NCBI GenBank assembly: GCA_030403585.1
Contig: JAUEPE010000011.1
Location: forward strand, 62,001-126,000
Source of the DNA: Frankia sp. RB7
GTDB lineage: Bacteria; Pseudomonadota; Alphaproteobacteria; Rhizobiales; Xanthobacteraceae
DNA: 64,000 nt
Direction of reading: 5' to 3'
Positions 35,831 through 43,938 of the stretch are shown here, one piece after another. Below the pieces are notes generated by a model, which saw only the letters and a list, made by a program, of their open reading frames with translations, was not told the DNA's origin and searched no databases. The first letter of the stretch is position 1. Every line of letters begins with the position of its first letter. Position numbers and translations under genes: made by a program.

Positions 35831-37054
35831 CTACGCCTGCCGCCGGTTCACCAGCCCCAATCTCGCCTTCACCTCGGCGATCTTGGCCCGGCTCACCGGC
35901 ACCCGGTGCGGCGACGGGCCGTCGAGCTCGAGCACGGCGCCGTCGCCCTCTTTGCGGACCAGCGCGACATGGGGGATGGCGACGATATGGCTGCGGTGCA
36001 CCCGGAGGAACAGCGAGGGATCGAGCTGGGCCTCGGCCTCGGAGATCGACCAGGGGCACATCCGCTCCCGCGTGCCGTCATGGACGCGGGTGTAATGCGC
36101 GTCGGCGCGAACGCTGCGGACGTTCGCCGTCTCGATGAAGTGCGTCCCGTCGGCGCTTTCGACCGGCAACCGGGGAGCCGGCGCTCGCGGCGGCTGGCCG
36201 AGGCCACCGAGCGGCGCCATCGGCCGCGGAGAAATGGCAGGCGCCGCAACCGGTTCGATGGCGGTCGATGGGGCATTGGCGTCGCCGGCAACAGAGGCCG
36301 AAGCCTGCCGGCGTTGATCGGGCACGAGCGACAGCAGGAAGCCGGCAGCGATGACGAAGCACAGCACGGCTACGATGATCGATAAAATTTGCTGCGACGC
36401 GGCAAGGCCGCCGCCGGCATGGTGATGCGCCGCACCGGTCAGCGGCTTGAAATGCATGCCGAGCATCGCGGTGTAATGCATGCCGGAGACGGCGATGCCG
36501 AAAGCGATCGAGCTGACGATCAGCCGAACGCCTTCCTGCTGCGCCAGAAAGGCGCGCAGGCCGCCATAGGCCGTGACGATGGCCACGACGACCGACAGAA
36601 GAACCATGATCGGGTCGTGCACAATACCGAATGGGCCAGCCAGTCCATGGATCCCGACATAATGCATGCTGGCGATGCCGACACCGAGCAACACCGCCGA
36701 CGACGCCACGCGCTTCAGGCTCGGCTCACCGATCGAGACAAAGAATAGCGAGATGCCGACCACCAGCGCGCAGATCAGGAACGAGATGATGGTGGGCAGA
36801 ACGAGATAGACCGTATCCGGCGGCAGCGGCGCGGCCAGCATGCCGACGAAATGCATGGTCCAGATGCCGACGGCCAGAAACGCCGCCGCGCCCGCGAGCA
36901 GCAGGCGGTTGCTGACGCCGGGCGTGTTGCGGATGCGAGATGCAAGCGCAAAGCCGGTATAGCCACCCAGACTCGCGATCGCCACAGAGAGCGCGACGAG
37001 ATAGGGATCGTGTCCTTCGAACATGATCTTGTCGGCCGCCCGTCTCCACGGCAC
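35831..37054 (-). CDS. coxC: MHYT-LytTR membrane regulator, CoxC-like
   Basis: This is about a 407-residue protein. Residues 1-250 have seven hydrophobic helices with conserved motifs WTMHFVGM, ASMHYVGIHG and SGMHYTAMLGMHF, the MHYT sensor domain predicted to bind copper and sense CO, O2 or NO. A Pro/Ala linker precedes a C-terminal LytTR DNA-binding domain (DAHYTRVHDGTRERMC, FLRVHRSHIVAI, VPVSRAKIAEVK). O. carboxidovorans CoxC and CoxH share this layout. I chose GTG 37054 because GGGAGGAGG precedes it; ATG 37024 (MFEGHDPYL) is also likely. It probably controls coxMSL. Confidence 0.85.
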   Translation of the reverse strand: MPWRRAADKIMFEGHDPYLVALSVAIASLGGYTGFALASRIRNTPGVSNRLLLAGAAAFLAVGIWTMHFVGMLAAPLPPDTVYLVLPTIISFLICALVVGISLFFVSIGEPSLKRVASSAVLLGVGIASMHYVGIHGLAGPFGIVHDPIMVLLSVVVAIVTAYGGLRAFLAQQEGVRLIVSSIAFGIAVSGMHYTAMLGMHFKPLTGAAHHHAGGGLAASQQILSIIVAVLCFVIAAGFLLSLVPDQRRQASASVAGDANAPSTAIEPVAAPAISPRPMAPLGGLGQPPRAPAPRLPVESADGTHFIETANVRSVRADAHYTRVHDGTRERMCPWSISEAEAQLDPSLFLRVHRSHIVAIPHVALVRKEGDGAVLELDGPSPHRVPVSRAKIAEVKARLGLVNRRQA

Positions 37055-37130
37055 GGCCTCCTCCCGCCGCCGACTGTATAGGGACGGCGGCGGGATTGAC
37101 AATCAGCGGCGTGTGACTTGGCACAATGCC

Positions 37131-37242
37131 AGACCCTCATGGTGAGGAGGGGCGCGAGCGCCGTCTCGAAACATGCAGGCCGGGAAGCAACAGCCGGGCC
37201 TTCATCCTTCGAGACGCGCTACGCGCTCCTCAGGATGAGGGG
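37131..37242. repeat. Palindromic repeat, type D
   Basis: Inverted blocks are ccctcatggtgaggaggggc and gcgagcgccgtctcgaaa on the left, and ccttcgagacgcgctacgcg and ctcctcaggatgagggg on the right. The spacing is about 110 bases. It lies between ribH and the coxC-like gene, and I recall this kind of sequence as a common intergenic repeat in Bradyrhizobium. Confidence 0.7.
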
Positions 37243-37259
37243 TTGGAGTCTTTCCTTCC

Positions 37260-37820
37260 TCACACGATCCCCGCCGCGACCTGGCCGCGCAGGCGCTCCA
37301 GGCCGTGCAACGTCTCCGCACAGGCGGCCGCGACCTCGACGCCCTTGATCGCAAAGTGCCTGCGGAAGAAATCGTAGTGCACTTCGGTCTCGTGGAATTG
37401 CTGCGGCGTCAGCACGGCCGAGAACACCGGCACCTCGGTGCGCAGCTGCACGTCCATCAGCGCCTTGATCACGGTGTCGGCGACGAATTCGTGGCGATAG
37501 ATGCCACCGTCAACGACAAGCCCGGCCGCGACGATCGCGGTGTAGCGCCGTGTCTTGGCGAGAACCTGAGCATGCAGCGGGATCTCGAACGAGCCCGGCA
37601 CCTCGAATACGTCGACATGGGTGAGATGGCGCGCTTCGGCTTCCTTGATGAAGGCGATGCGGGCTTCCTCGACCACGTCGCGGTGCCAGCAGGCCTGCAC
37701 GAAAGCCACCCGCTGCGGCTTTGCAAAGCGCGAGTGCTCGGTCGCCGGCGGATCCACTGGAACCGGCGGCGGAGTTGTCTGGGAGGCTTCAGTTTGGGGA
37801 TCTTGCAACATCTGATTCAT
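37260..37820 (-). CDS. ribH: 6,7-dimethyl-8-ribityllumazine synthase (type II)
   Basis: This is a 186-residue enzyme. It joins 5-amino-6-ribitylaminouracil with dihydroxybutanone phosphate, the step before riboflavin. FVQACWHRDVVEEARIAFIK and FEVPGSFEIPLHAQVLA, and the active-site HEFV in GGIYRHEFVADTVIKALM, are present. An extension of about 30 residues precedes the core. The divergent features (ACWH and the longer N-terminus) resemble the RibH2 form of Brucella and Mesorhizobium, which coexists with a type I enzyme in some rhizobia. Translation is under an FMN riboswitch upstream. Confidence 0.92.
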   Translation of the reverse strand: MNQMLQDPQTEASQTTPPPVPVDPPATEHSRFAKPQRVAFVQACWHRDVVEEARIAFIKEAEARHLTHVDVFEVPGSFEIPLHAQVLAKTRRYTAIVAAGLVVDGGIYRHEFVADTVIKALMDVQLRTEVPVFSAVLTPQQFHETEVHYDFFRRHFAIKGVEVAAACAETLHGLERLRGQVAAGIV

Positions 37821-37896
37821 GGCTTTCCTTCAAAGGACCAGAATCAGGGCATACGGAACGACAAACAGCCGCATCCTGCGATGCGTCTGCCACCGA

Positions 37897-38062
37897 CCGT
37901 TCTCTTTCATCCGGACTTTAACCGTCGGCTTCGGAGTTGCACCGAATCTGCTGACCCTTTCCTTTGGAGAAAATCCTTTTCAGGAAATCCCTCGGGGAAG
38001 GCGCTCGCGGGCTTAGGCCTTTCGGCCCTTACCGCCGGTGGGGACTTTCACCCCGCCCTGAG
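37897..38062 (-). promoter_or_regulatory. FMN riboswitch (RFN element)
   Basis: The RNA on the minus strand starts AGGGCGGGGTGAAAGTCCCC, then CCGGCGGTAA, an arm with GGCCGAAAGGCC, then GGGTCAGCAGATTCGGTG, then CCGAAGCCGACGGTTAAAG and TCCGGATGAAAGAGAACGG. These are the conserved joins of the RFN element, which binds FMN and turns off the gene. After it, CGCATC-GCAG-GATGCG at 37867-37885 is a short hairpin that may act as expression platform, close to the ribH start at 37820. Confidence 0.95.
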
Positions 38063-38480
38063 AACATCGGCCGTCCGGAATGAACGGCCTGAGCGGAAAT
38101 ATGACGCCGGTCCGGGGCCGCAGCAAGCGTGTTCCGCAGCAAAAAACTGCATGGTCCCATGCCGCTATGGGGGTGCCGCCCTCGCGGGGCGGAATTAACG
38201 ATTGGCGCGCGGTCCGGGAGTCCCGATTCCGATTTGTTCTTTTCGTTAATGATTGTGGCCGAGATGAGCTGTGGACGAACGAGTCCTGACTTGTGGACGG
38301 ACTCGGCAGCCGGTTGCGCAGATTCCGCAAATCACATCAGTTGATCCGCGACAAGCCCGCGCTGATCCCAGGATCGCAACAGCGACTCCCAAGGGATCGC
38401 CTTAACGACATGAGGGAAGCGCGCGCAGGACCAACCGCGTGCGTATCAAAGACAACAAAAAGGCAAGAGGTCGAGACGGC
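38063..38480. other. Long intergenic region with a GANTC cluster
   Basis: No gene was found in these 418 bases between the riboswitch and the YbjN-like gene. Six GANTC sites lie within 171 bases, at 38218, 38225, 38281, 38300, 38321 and 38384 (each five bases). GANTC is the target of the CcrM methylase in alphaproteobacteria. The ribosome site and promoter for the YbjN-like gene should be here. A gagatgagctgtggacg and cttgtggacgg direct repeat of gtggac is also visible. Confidence 0.5.
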
Positions 38481-38981
38481 ATGTCCCTGCTCGAAGGCAC
38501 TATCGATTCCAAAAGCCATCCGCTCGCGGTGGTCGAGGATATCGCTGCCAGCAACAACTGGCCGTTCGAACGCTCCGGCGAAGACGAACTGACCATTGTC
38601 TCGAAGGGACAATGGACCGACTACCAGATCTCGTTCACCTGGATGGGTGAGATCGAAGCGCTGCATCTCGCTTGCGCTTTCGACATGAAGATTCCGGTCG
38701 CGCGCAGGGGCGAGGTGCAGCGGCTCGTCGCCGCGGTCAACGAGCAATTGTGGATCGGCCATTTCGACCTGTGGACCAACACCGGCATGATCATGCATCG
38801 CCAGGCGCTGGTGCTGCCGGGCGGCCTGACTGCCTCGACCGCGCAATGCGAAGCCATGCTCGCCGGCGCCATCCACGCCTGCGAGCGCTATTTTCCGGCG
38901 TTCCAGTTCGTGGTGTGGGCAGGCAAGAGCACCGCGCAGGCGATGGACGCCGCAATGTTCGATACGGTGGGCGAGGCTTAA
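38481..38981 (+). CDS. YbjN domain-containing protein
   Basis: This is a 166-residue acidic protein starting MSLLEGTIDSKSHPLAVVED, with SNNWPFERSGEDELTIVSKG, WTDYQISFTWMGEIEALHLA and MIMHRQALVLPGG. The layout is that of the YbjN/T3SS chaperone-like family, whose biochemical role is unclear but which has been linked to stress and motility. The ATG at 38481 gives the canonical start. The upstream region holds a cluster of GANTC sites. It lies near proC but is separated by a type C repeat. Confidence 0.85.
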   Translation: MSLLEGTIDSKSHPLAVVEDIAASNNWPFERSGEDELTIVSKGQWTDYQISFTWMGEIEALHLACAFDMKIPVARRGEVQRLVAAVNEQLWIGHFDLWTNTGMIMHRQALVLPGGLTASTAQCEAMLAGAIHACERYFPAFQFVVWAGKSTAQAMDAAMFDTVGEA

Positions 38982-39013
38982 GTCCTGTAAGGGAGCCACC
39001 GCTCCCTCCTCAC

Positions 39014-39147
39014 GTCGTCCCGGACAAGCGAAGCGCAGATCCGGGACCCATGCCGCGTGATGCCTCTTGTGGCACAACGCTTGTTGCTATGCTCTCCATC
39101 CACTAGAACCCCCTGTGGTTATGGGTCCCTGCGTTCGCAGGGACGAC
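39014..39147. repeat. Inverted-terminus repeat element, type C, copy 2
   Basis: This is a 134-base element. The left end gtcgtcccggacaagcgaag, with a cgggacccat inner edge, and the right end atgggtccctgcgttcgcag, with an outer ggacgac, are partly complementary. It overlaps the 5' side of proC but not its proposed GTG start. A shorter relative is the perfect hairpin at 40404-40429. Confidence 0.65.
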
Positions 39148-39168
39148 ACCTTTGCTTGGGTGATCGCA

Positions 39169-39993
39169 GTGGCAAACAACACTCTCCAAAACATCACCGG
39201 CACCATCCTGCTCGCCGGCGCCGGCAAGATGGGCGGCGCGATGCTGACGGGATGGCTGGCGGGCGGGCTCGATCCGCGTCGCGTCGCGGTAGTCGATCCG
39301 TTCATCTCGCCCGAGATCACCGCGCTGGCCGCCAAGGGCGTCGCGCTCAATCCTGATGTGAAGGCGGCAGGCCAGGTCGAGACTATGATCGTCGCGGTGA
39401 AGCCGCAGATGTTCCGCGAGGCCGGCGCCAGGCTGAAATCGTTCGTCACGGAAAAAACCTCGGTGGTCTCGATCATGGCGGGGACCACGATCGCCTCGCT
39501 CGAGGAGGTCTGCGGCGGCGCCGTGGTGCGCGCGATGCCGAACACCCCGGCCGCGATCGGCCGCGGCATCACGGTTGCGGTTGCGGCGAAGAACGTCAGC
39601 GCCGGCCAGCGTGCGGTGGCCGATGCATTGCTGCGCGCTACCGGCTCGGTCGAATGGGTTGATGATGAAGGCCTGATGGATGCGGTGACCGCCGTCTCCG
39701 GCTCGGGCCCTGCCTATGTGTTCCTGCTCGCCGAAGAGCTCGCACGCGCCGGCGTCGAAGCGGGCCTGCCCGAGGCACTGGCCACGAAGCTCGCGCGCGA
39801 AACGGTCGCAGGCTCCGGTGAGTTGCTGCACCAGTCGGATCTTCCCTCCGGCACGCTACGCCAGAACGTCACCTCACCCGGCGGCACCACCGCCGCGGCC
39901 CTCGGCGTGCTGATGGGCGAGCCTGGCCTGCGCGACCTGATGATCCGCGCGATCGCGGCGGCGACAAAGCGGTCAAAGGAGCTCGCGAAGTAA
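39169..39993 (+). CDS. proC: Pyrroline-5-carboxylate reductase
   Basis: This is a 274-residue NADPH enzyme for the last step of proline synthesis. The Rossmann motif ILLAGAGKMGGAMLTGWLAG sits at the N-terminus. The dimer-domain signature includes VSGSGPAYVFLLAEELARAG and LRQNVTSPGGTTAAALGVLM. I chose GTG 39169 because the frame upstream runs through a repeat element and the length then matches the family. It is followed by a convergent thioesterase gene, with four bases between stops. Confidence 0.94.
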   Translation: MANNTLQNITGTILLAGAGKMGGAMLTGWLAGGLDPRRVAVVDPFISPEITALAAKGVALNPDVKAAGQVETMIVAVKPQMFREAGARLKSFVTEKTSVVSIMAGTTIASLEEVCGGAVVRAMPNTPAAIGRGITVAVAAKNVSAGQRAVADALLRATGSVEWVDDEGLMDAVTAVSGSGPAYVFLLAEELARAGVEAGLPEALATKLARETVAGSGELLHQSDLPSGTLRQNVTSPGGTTAAALGVLMGEPGLRDLMIRAIAAATKRSKELAK

Positions 39994-39996
39994 CCG

Positions 39997-40389
39997 CTAG
40001 GCGCCCAACCGCTTGTTGAACATCTCGACATTCACGAGCCCGCGCGCATGGCGGCCTTCGCCGAGCTTGCGGGTGCCCTCGAACGCCTCGACCTCGAAGC
40101 GGATGACGCGGCGCTCGACGGCGATCACTTTCGCGGTGGTTCGCACGGTTGCGCCAACGAGGGCGGCGGCGAGATGGCGGATGTCGACCTCGGTGCCGAC
40201 GGTGACCCAGCCTGGCTGCAACGCTGAGCGGATCGCATCGCCCGACGCCATCTCCATTTCCAGGATCATCATCGGCGTCGCGTAGACAAAAGGCATGCCG
40301 GGCACGAAATGCCCGACCGTGCGCTCGGCCGGTACCACCAGCGTGCGCTGGGCGCTCATGCCGATTGTGATGAAGTCGCGTGCGTCCAT
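39997..40389 (-). CDS. Hotdog-fold thioesterase (FlK-like family)
   Basis: This is a 130-residue protein. MSAQRTLVVPAERTVGHF, PMMILEMEMASGDAIRSAL and GTEVDIRHLAAALVGATV match the thioesterase family related to fluoroacetyl-CoA thioesterase. The Glu and His positions in EMEMA and RHLAAA could form the active site. The real acyl-CoA substrate is unknown, and fluoroacetate specificity should not be assumed. The start is at ATG 40389. Confidence 0.82.
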   Translation of the reverse strand: MDARDFITIGMSAQRTLVVPAERTVGHFVPGMPFVYATPMMILEMEMASGDAIRSALQPGWVTVGTEVDIRHLAAALVGATVRTTAKVIAVERRVIRFEVEAFEGTRKLGEGRHARGLVNVEMFNKRLGA

Positions 40390-40403
40390 GGGGCTTGCTC
40401 AAT

Positions 40404-40429
40404 GTCGTCCCGGCTTTCGCCGGGACGAC
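40404..40429. terminator. Perfect hairpin related to type C repeat
   Basis: gtcgtcccggctttcgccgggacgac is two perfect ten-base arms around a six-base loop. It lies 15 bases upstream of the thioesterase start and beyond the 3' end of the tautomerase gene, so it may end tautomerase transcription. No T-run follows. Confidence 0.45.
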
Positions 40430-40455
40430 AGCTGTGGATGCCGAACGAGCGCTTG

Positions 40456-40659
40456 CTACTTCTTCGCAGCCGCCGCACGCTCCACAAACGTCTTGCCGCC
40501 CTTCATCTTGTGGCGGAGGGGCGCTTCGTTGATCTGGATGACGACGGCATCGGCGTCGACGCCGAGATTCTTCACCAGCGCCTGCGTGATGTCGCGCATC
40601 ATGCCGGCCTTCTGTTCGTCGGTGCGGCCTTCGGCCATGCTGACGGTGATCTCAGGCAT
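40456..40659 (-). CDS. 4-oxalocrotonate tautomerase family protein
   Basis: This is a 67-residue protein beginning MPEITVSMAEGRTDEQKAGM. After Met removal the N-terminal Pro is the catalytic base, as in 4-OT enzymes. VVIQINEAPLRHKMKGGKTF contains the typical second half. The physiological substrate is unknown. GGAGAAATAAT gives the ribosome site. A tight palindromic repeat (40685-40770) lies upstream. Confidence 0.88.
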   Translation of the reverse strand: MPEITVSMAEGRTDEQKAGMMRDITQALVKNLGVDADAVVIQINEAPLRHKMKGGKTFVERAAAAKK

Positions 40660-40684
40660 ATTATTTCTCCCTCTCGCCTCTCCG

Positions 40685-40770
40685 TCATGGCCGGGCTTGT
40701 CCCGGCCATCCACGGACTTCGCTATCAAACAAGACGTGGGTGCCCGGGACAAGCCCGGGCACGACGATCG
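40685..40770. repeat. Palindromic repeat upstream of the tautomerase gene
   Basis: The left hairpin is catggccgggcttgtcccgg followed by ccatccacgg, and the right hairpin is gggtgcccgggacaagcccg followed by ggcacgac. The arms gcccgggacaagcccgggc and gccgggcttgtcccggc are related inverted blocks. It lies between the hisS stop and the tautomerase start, both leftward. Confidence 0.6.
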
Positions 40771-40780
40771 AAACGAATGG

Positions 40781-42280
40781 CTAGCCCCAGCTTACGTCAT
40801 GGCGCGCCAGCACTTCTCGTACTTTCGCAACGAGATCGGCTTCGCTGCACGAGAACTGCGCCGGGCGGCTCTCGCGCCATTCCTGGTTGGAGGCGATGGC
40901 GGCGGCCGCCTTGGCGCCCTCGATCAGATCCTTGATCTGCAGCTCGCCGCGCGCCTTTTCATCCGAGCCCTGGATGATCACGCAGGGTGAGTTGCGGCGG
41001 TCAGCATATTTGAGCTGATTGCCCATGTTCTTGGGATTGCCGAGATAGAGCTCGGCGCGGATGCCGGCGGTCCGCAAGCTCGCCACCATCTTCTGGTAGT
41101 CGGCGACGCGGTCGCGGTCGAACACGGTGACCACGACGGGGCCGACCTCGGGGCGCGTGTCGAGCTTGCCGAGCAGCGTTAACGCTGCTTGCAGCCGCGA
41201 CACACCGATCGAGAAGCCGGTCGCCGGCACCGGCTCGCCACGGAAGCGCGAGACCAGACCGTCGTAACGCCCGCCGCCACCGACGGAGCCGAAGCGTACC
41301 GGGCGGCCCTTCTCGTCTTTCGTTTCGACGAGAAGTTCGGCTTCAAAAACGATACCAGTGTAATATTCCAAGCCTCGCACAACCGACGGATCGATAAGGA
41401 TGCGGTCGCTCTTGTAGCCAGCCTGCTCGCACAGATTTCCAAAAAGAATCAGGTCGCTGTACAGCTTCGCTACAAGATCAGCATCAAGACCAACGCGTTC
41501 TCGCAGCTCCGCATACAAATTGCCTGGTCTAGTTCGAATTGTCAGAAAAGTGAGAAGCCTATCAATTTGCGATGCTTCAAGACCTGCACCCTTTGTAAAA
41601 TCACCGCTCTCATCCTTGCGACCCTCACCAAGCAGAAGGCGAACGCCCTCGTCTCCGAGCCGGTCTTGCTTGTCAATTGCGCGAAGCACAGCCAAACGCT
41701 GCCCTTCGGCAACGCCGATAGCGTCCATTACCCCATCAAGGACACCTCGCGAGTTTACCTTGATTAAATACTGGCCGCGCGCGACGCCGAGCGCTTCCAT
41801 CGTGTCGGCGGCCATCATGCAGATCTCGGCATCCGCCGCCGGCGTGGCCGAGCCGACCGTGTCGGCATCGAACTGCATGAACTGGCGGAAGCGGCCGGGG
41901 CCGGGCTTCTCGTTGCGGAAAACGTAGCCGACGCGGTAGCTGCGATAGGGCAGGACCAGGCCGTCGGTGCCGTAGCGCTCGCCGACATAGCGCGCGAGCG
42001 GCGCGGTCAGATCGTAGCGGAGCGATATCCACTGCTCGTCGTCGTCCTGGAACGAGAACACGCCTTCATTCGGGCGATCCTGGTCGGGCAGGAATTTGCC
42101 GAGCGCGTCGGTGTATTCCATCGCCGGCGTCTCCACCGGCTCGAACCCGTAGAGCTCGTAGACGGCGCGGATCTTCTCGACCATCTCGCGCGTCGCCCGG
42201 ATCGCGGCGGGGTCGCGATCCTCGAGCCCGCGCGGCAGGCGCGCCTTCAGTTTCTGGGGTTTTTTGGGTTTTTCGGCCAT
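40781..42280 (-). CDS. hisS: Histidine-tRNA ligase
   Basis: This is a 499-residue class II synthetase. The N-terminal part has [39 protein letters not shown] and [17 protein letters not shown] as motif 2. [17 protein letters not shown] and [20 protein letters not shown] hold the histidine-A region and motif 3. A typical anticodon-binding C-terminal domain follows. A segment of about 430 bases (41340-41770) in the central region has much lower GC than the rest of the gene, although the translation stays intact. Confidence 0.96.
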   Translation of the reverse strand: MAEKPKKPQKLKARLPRGLEDRDPAAIRATREMVEKIRAVYELYGFEPVETPAMEYTDALGKFLPDQDRPNEGVFSFQDDDEQWISLRYDLTAPLARYVGERYGTDGLVLPYRSYRVGYVFRNEKPGPGRFRQFMQFDADTVGSATPAADAEICMMAADTMEALGVARGQYLIKVNSRGVLDGVMDAIGVAEGQRLAVLRAIDKQDRLGDEGVRLLLGEGRKDESGDFTKGAGLEASQIDRLLTFLTIRTRPGNLYAELRERVGLDADLVAKLYSDLILFGNLCEQAGYKSDRILIDPSVVRGLEYYTGIVFEAELLVETKDEKGRPVRFGSVGGGGRYDGLVSRFRGEPVPATGFSIGVSRLQAALTLLGKLDTRPEVGPVVVTVFDRDRVADYQKMVASLRTAGIRAELYLGNPKNMGNQLKYADRRNSPCVIIQGSDEKARGELQIKDLIEGAKAAAAIASNQEWRESRPAQFSCSEADLVAKVREVLARHDVSWG

Positions 42281-42515
42281 GCGCGGTTCGTATCAGCGCA
42301 TGCCCCGGGCGGCAAGCGCCGCGGCTTCCTAACCTCTCCCCGCCCTTCTGCGGGGAGAGGTCGAAATTCGCGCCAGCGAATTTCGGGTGAGGGGCATGGC
42401 AGGGTGATCGTCGCGCATTCGGAACTCGCGGACCGAAGAGCCCCTCACCCCACCCTCTCCCCGCAAGAGCGGGGCGAGGGAGTGAGAGAGCATGCGCACC
42501 TCACACGACGGCCGA
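42281..42515. other. hisS-ilvE intergenic region
   Basis: This gap of about 235 bases is mostly a type A repeat (copy 4, 42332-42486) with left end cctctccccgcccttctgcg and right end tccccgcaagagcggggcga. No gene is seen. Both flanking genes point leftward. Confidence 0.6.
42332..42486. repeat. Inverted-terminus repeat element, type A, copy 4
   Basis: This element of about 155 bases begins aacctctccccgcccttctg and ends ggggcgagggagtgagagag. The middle includes gaaattcgcgccagcgaatt, a small inverted repeat that also varies between copies. Confidence 0.75.
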
Positions 42516-43598
42516 TCAAATCACCTTTTTGATCCAGCTGTGCGGATCGTTGGTGCGGCCGTACTGGATGTCGACGAGCTGCTTGCGCAGGCCCATGGCG
42601 ACGGGACCGGCGGCGCCGCCGCTGATCTCGAAATCGCCGCTGACCGAGCGCACCTTGCCGATCGGCGAGATCACCGCCGCGGTGCCGCAGGCGAAGGCTT
42701 CCTTCAGTCGGCCTGAGGCCGCATCCTTGCGCCACTGGTCGAGCGAGTACGGCTCTTCGCGCACGGTCTTTCCGGCGTCCTTGGCCAGCGCGATGATGGA
42801 GTCGCGGGTGATGCCGGGCAGGATGGTGCCGAGTTGCGGCGTCGACAGCGAGCCGTCGTCGAACACGAAGAACACGTTCATGCCGCCGAGTTCCTCGACG
42901 TAGCGGCGCTCGATCGCGTCGAGGAAAACCACCTGATCGCAGCCGTGCTGGATCGCCTCGGCCTGCGCGCGCAGGCTTGCTGCGTAATTGCCGCCGCATT
43001 TGACCGCGCCGGTGCCGCCGACCGCCGCGCGCGTGTAGTTCTCGGAGACCCAGATCGACACCGGGGCAGGTCCGCCCTTGAAGTAAGAGCCGACCGGCGA
43101 AGCGATCACCGCAAAAATGTATTCCGACGACGGCTTGACGCCGAGGAAGGTCTCGCTCGCGATCATGAAGGGTCGCAGATAAAGGCTGCCCTCGCCGCCC
43201 GGCATCCAGGCGCGATCGATGCGCACGACCTGCTCGACCGCCTCGATGAAGACGTCCTCGGGGATCTGCGCCATCGCCATGCGATCCGCGGAGTCTTTGA
43301 AGCGGCGCGCATTGGCGTCGGGGCGGAACAGGTTCACGCCGCCATCGTCGCGCTTGTAGGCCTTAAGTCCTTCAAAGATTTCCTGGGCGTAGTGCAGGAC
43401 GGCGCCGGCCGGATCGATCTGGAAATTGGCGCGCGCCTCGACACGTGCCTCATACCAGCCGCCCTTGGCCTGGTTGTAGCGGACCACCGCCATGTGATCT
43501 GTGAAGACCCGCCCGAAGCCAGGGTCCACCAGCTTGGCCACGCGATCCTTCTCGGACGTCGGATTGGATGCGGGCTGGATGTCGAATTTCATGCTCAT
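42516..43598 (-). CDS. ilvE: Branched-chain amino acid aminotransferase
   Basis: This is a 360-residue PLP enzyme of fold type IV. It makes Val, Leu and Ile from the 2-oxo acids. EIFEGLKAYKRDDGGVNLFR, YLRPFMIASE, AVKCGGNYAASLRAQAEA (Lys within the PLP region) and EELGGMNVFFVFDDG are family hallmarks. I chose ATG 43598 because GGAGGCCTAAGGAC sits in front and the length fits. It is divergent from petP. Confidence 0.95.
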   Translation of the reverse strand: MSMKFDIQPASNPTSEKDRVAKLVDPGFGRVFTDHMAVVRYNQAKGGWYEARVEARANFQIDPAGAVLHYAQEIFEGLKAYKRDDGGVNLFRPDANARRFKDSADRMAMAQIPEDVFIEAVEQVVRIDRAWMPGGEGSLYLRPFMIASETFLGVKPSSEYIFAVIASPVGSYFKGGPAPVSIWVSENYTRAAVGGTGAVKCGGNYAASLRAQAEAIQHGCDQVVFLDAIERRYVEELGGMNVFFVFDDGSLSTPQLGTILPGITRDSIIALAKDAGKTVREEPYSLDQWRKDAASGRLKEAFACGTAAVISPIGKVRSVSGDFEISGGAAGPVAMGLRKQLVDIQYGRTNDPHSWIKKVI

Positions 43599-43938
43599 GT
43601 CCTTAGGCCTCCCGCTGCCGGTGGCGGCGCTGTTCTGGCGCCCCCCTGCCCGTTTCGGGCCCGGCTGGCTTGATGTGGTTTCTGGCCGAACCACCGCCAG
43701 CCTTGTTACGGCCGGTTTCCGTGGCCAGCATGTCCGTCGAGGACATGCTTTTGCGGAAGGCGGAAGTCCAGTATGTTTTGCCGAAATGCCGCTCGACAAT
43801 CGCACGGTAGCTCTGCGTCGGCCGTCGCCGCCTGTTCAGCTCACTCCGGCCGCTCTTAGAAATGCCACCCGACGCGAAACGATCTAAAATTTCGTGCGGG
43901 CTGATCCTTTTGTAACATTGAACCCAAGATACGTCAAT
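43599..43938. other. ilvE-petP divergent intergenic region
   Basis: This is a 340-base gap between divergent starts. A nine-base perfect inverted repeat (agcatgtcc-gtcga-ggacatgct at 43727-43749) lies near its middle and could be an operator. AT-rich DNA with ttgtaacattg near 43912 may be the petP promoter. A short 26-codon frame starts at ATG 43730 and ends at TAG, but nothing supports translation. The minus strand also has an open frame reading RAIVERHFGKTYWTSAFRKS, which I could not link to a gene. Confidence 0.4.

Noticed and set aside
38063-38480. tRNA or chromosomal origin in the long gap
   Set aside because: No cloverleaf with a T-arm consensus and no DnaA boxes or typical origin neighbours were seen.
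41340-41770. Low-GC part of hisS as an intron, intein or inserted gene
   Set aside because: The translation aligns as normal hisS domain sequence, and total length (499) is ordinary, so it is a replaced and not an added segment.
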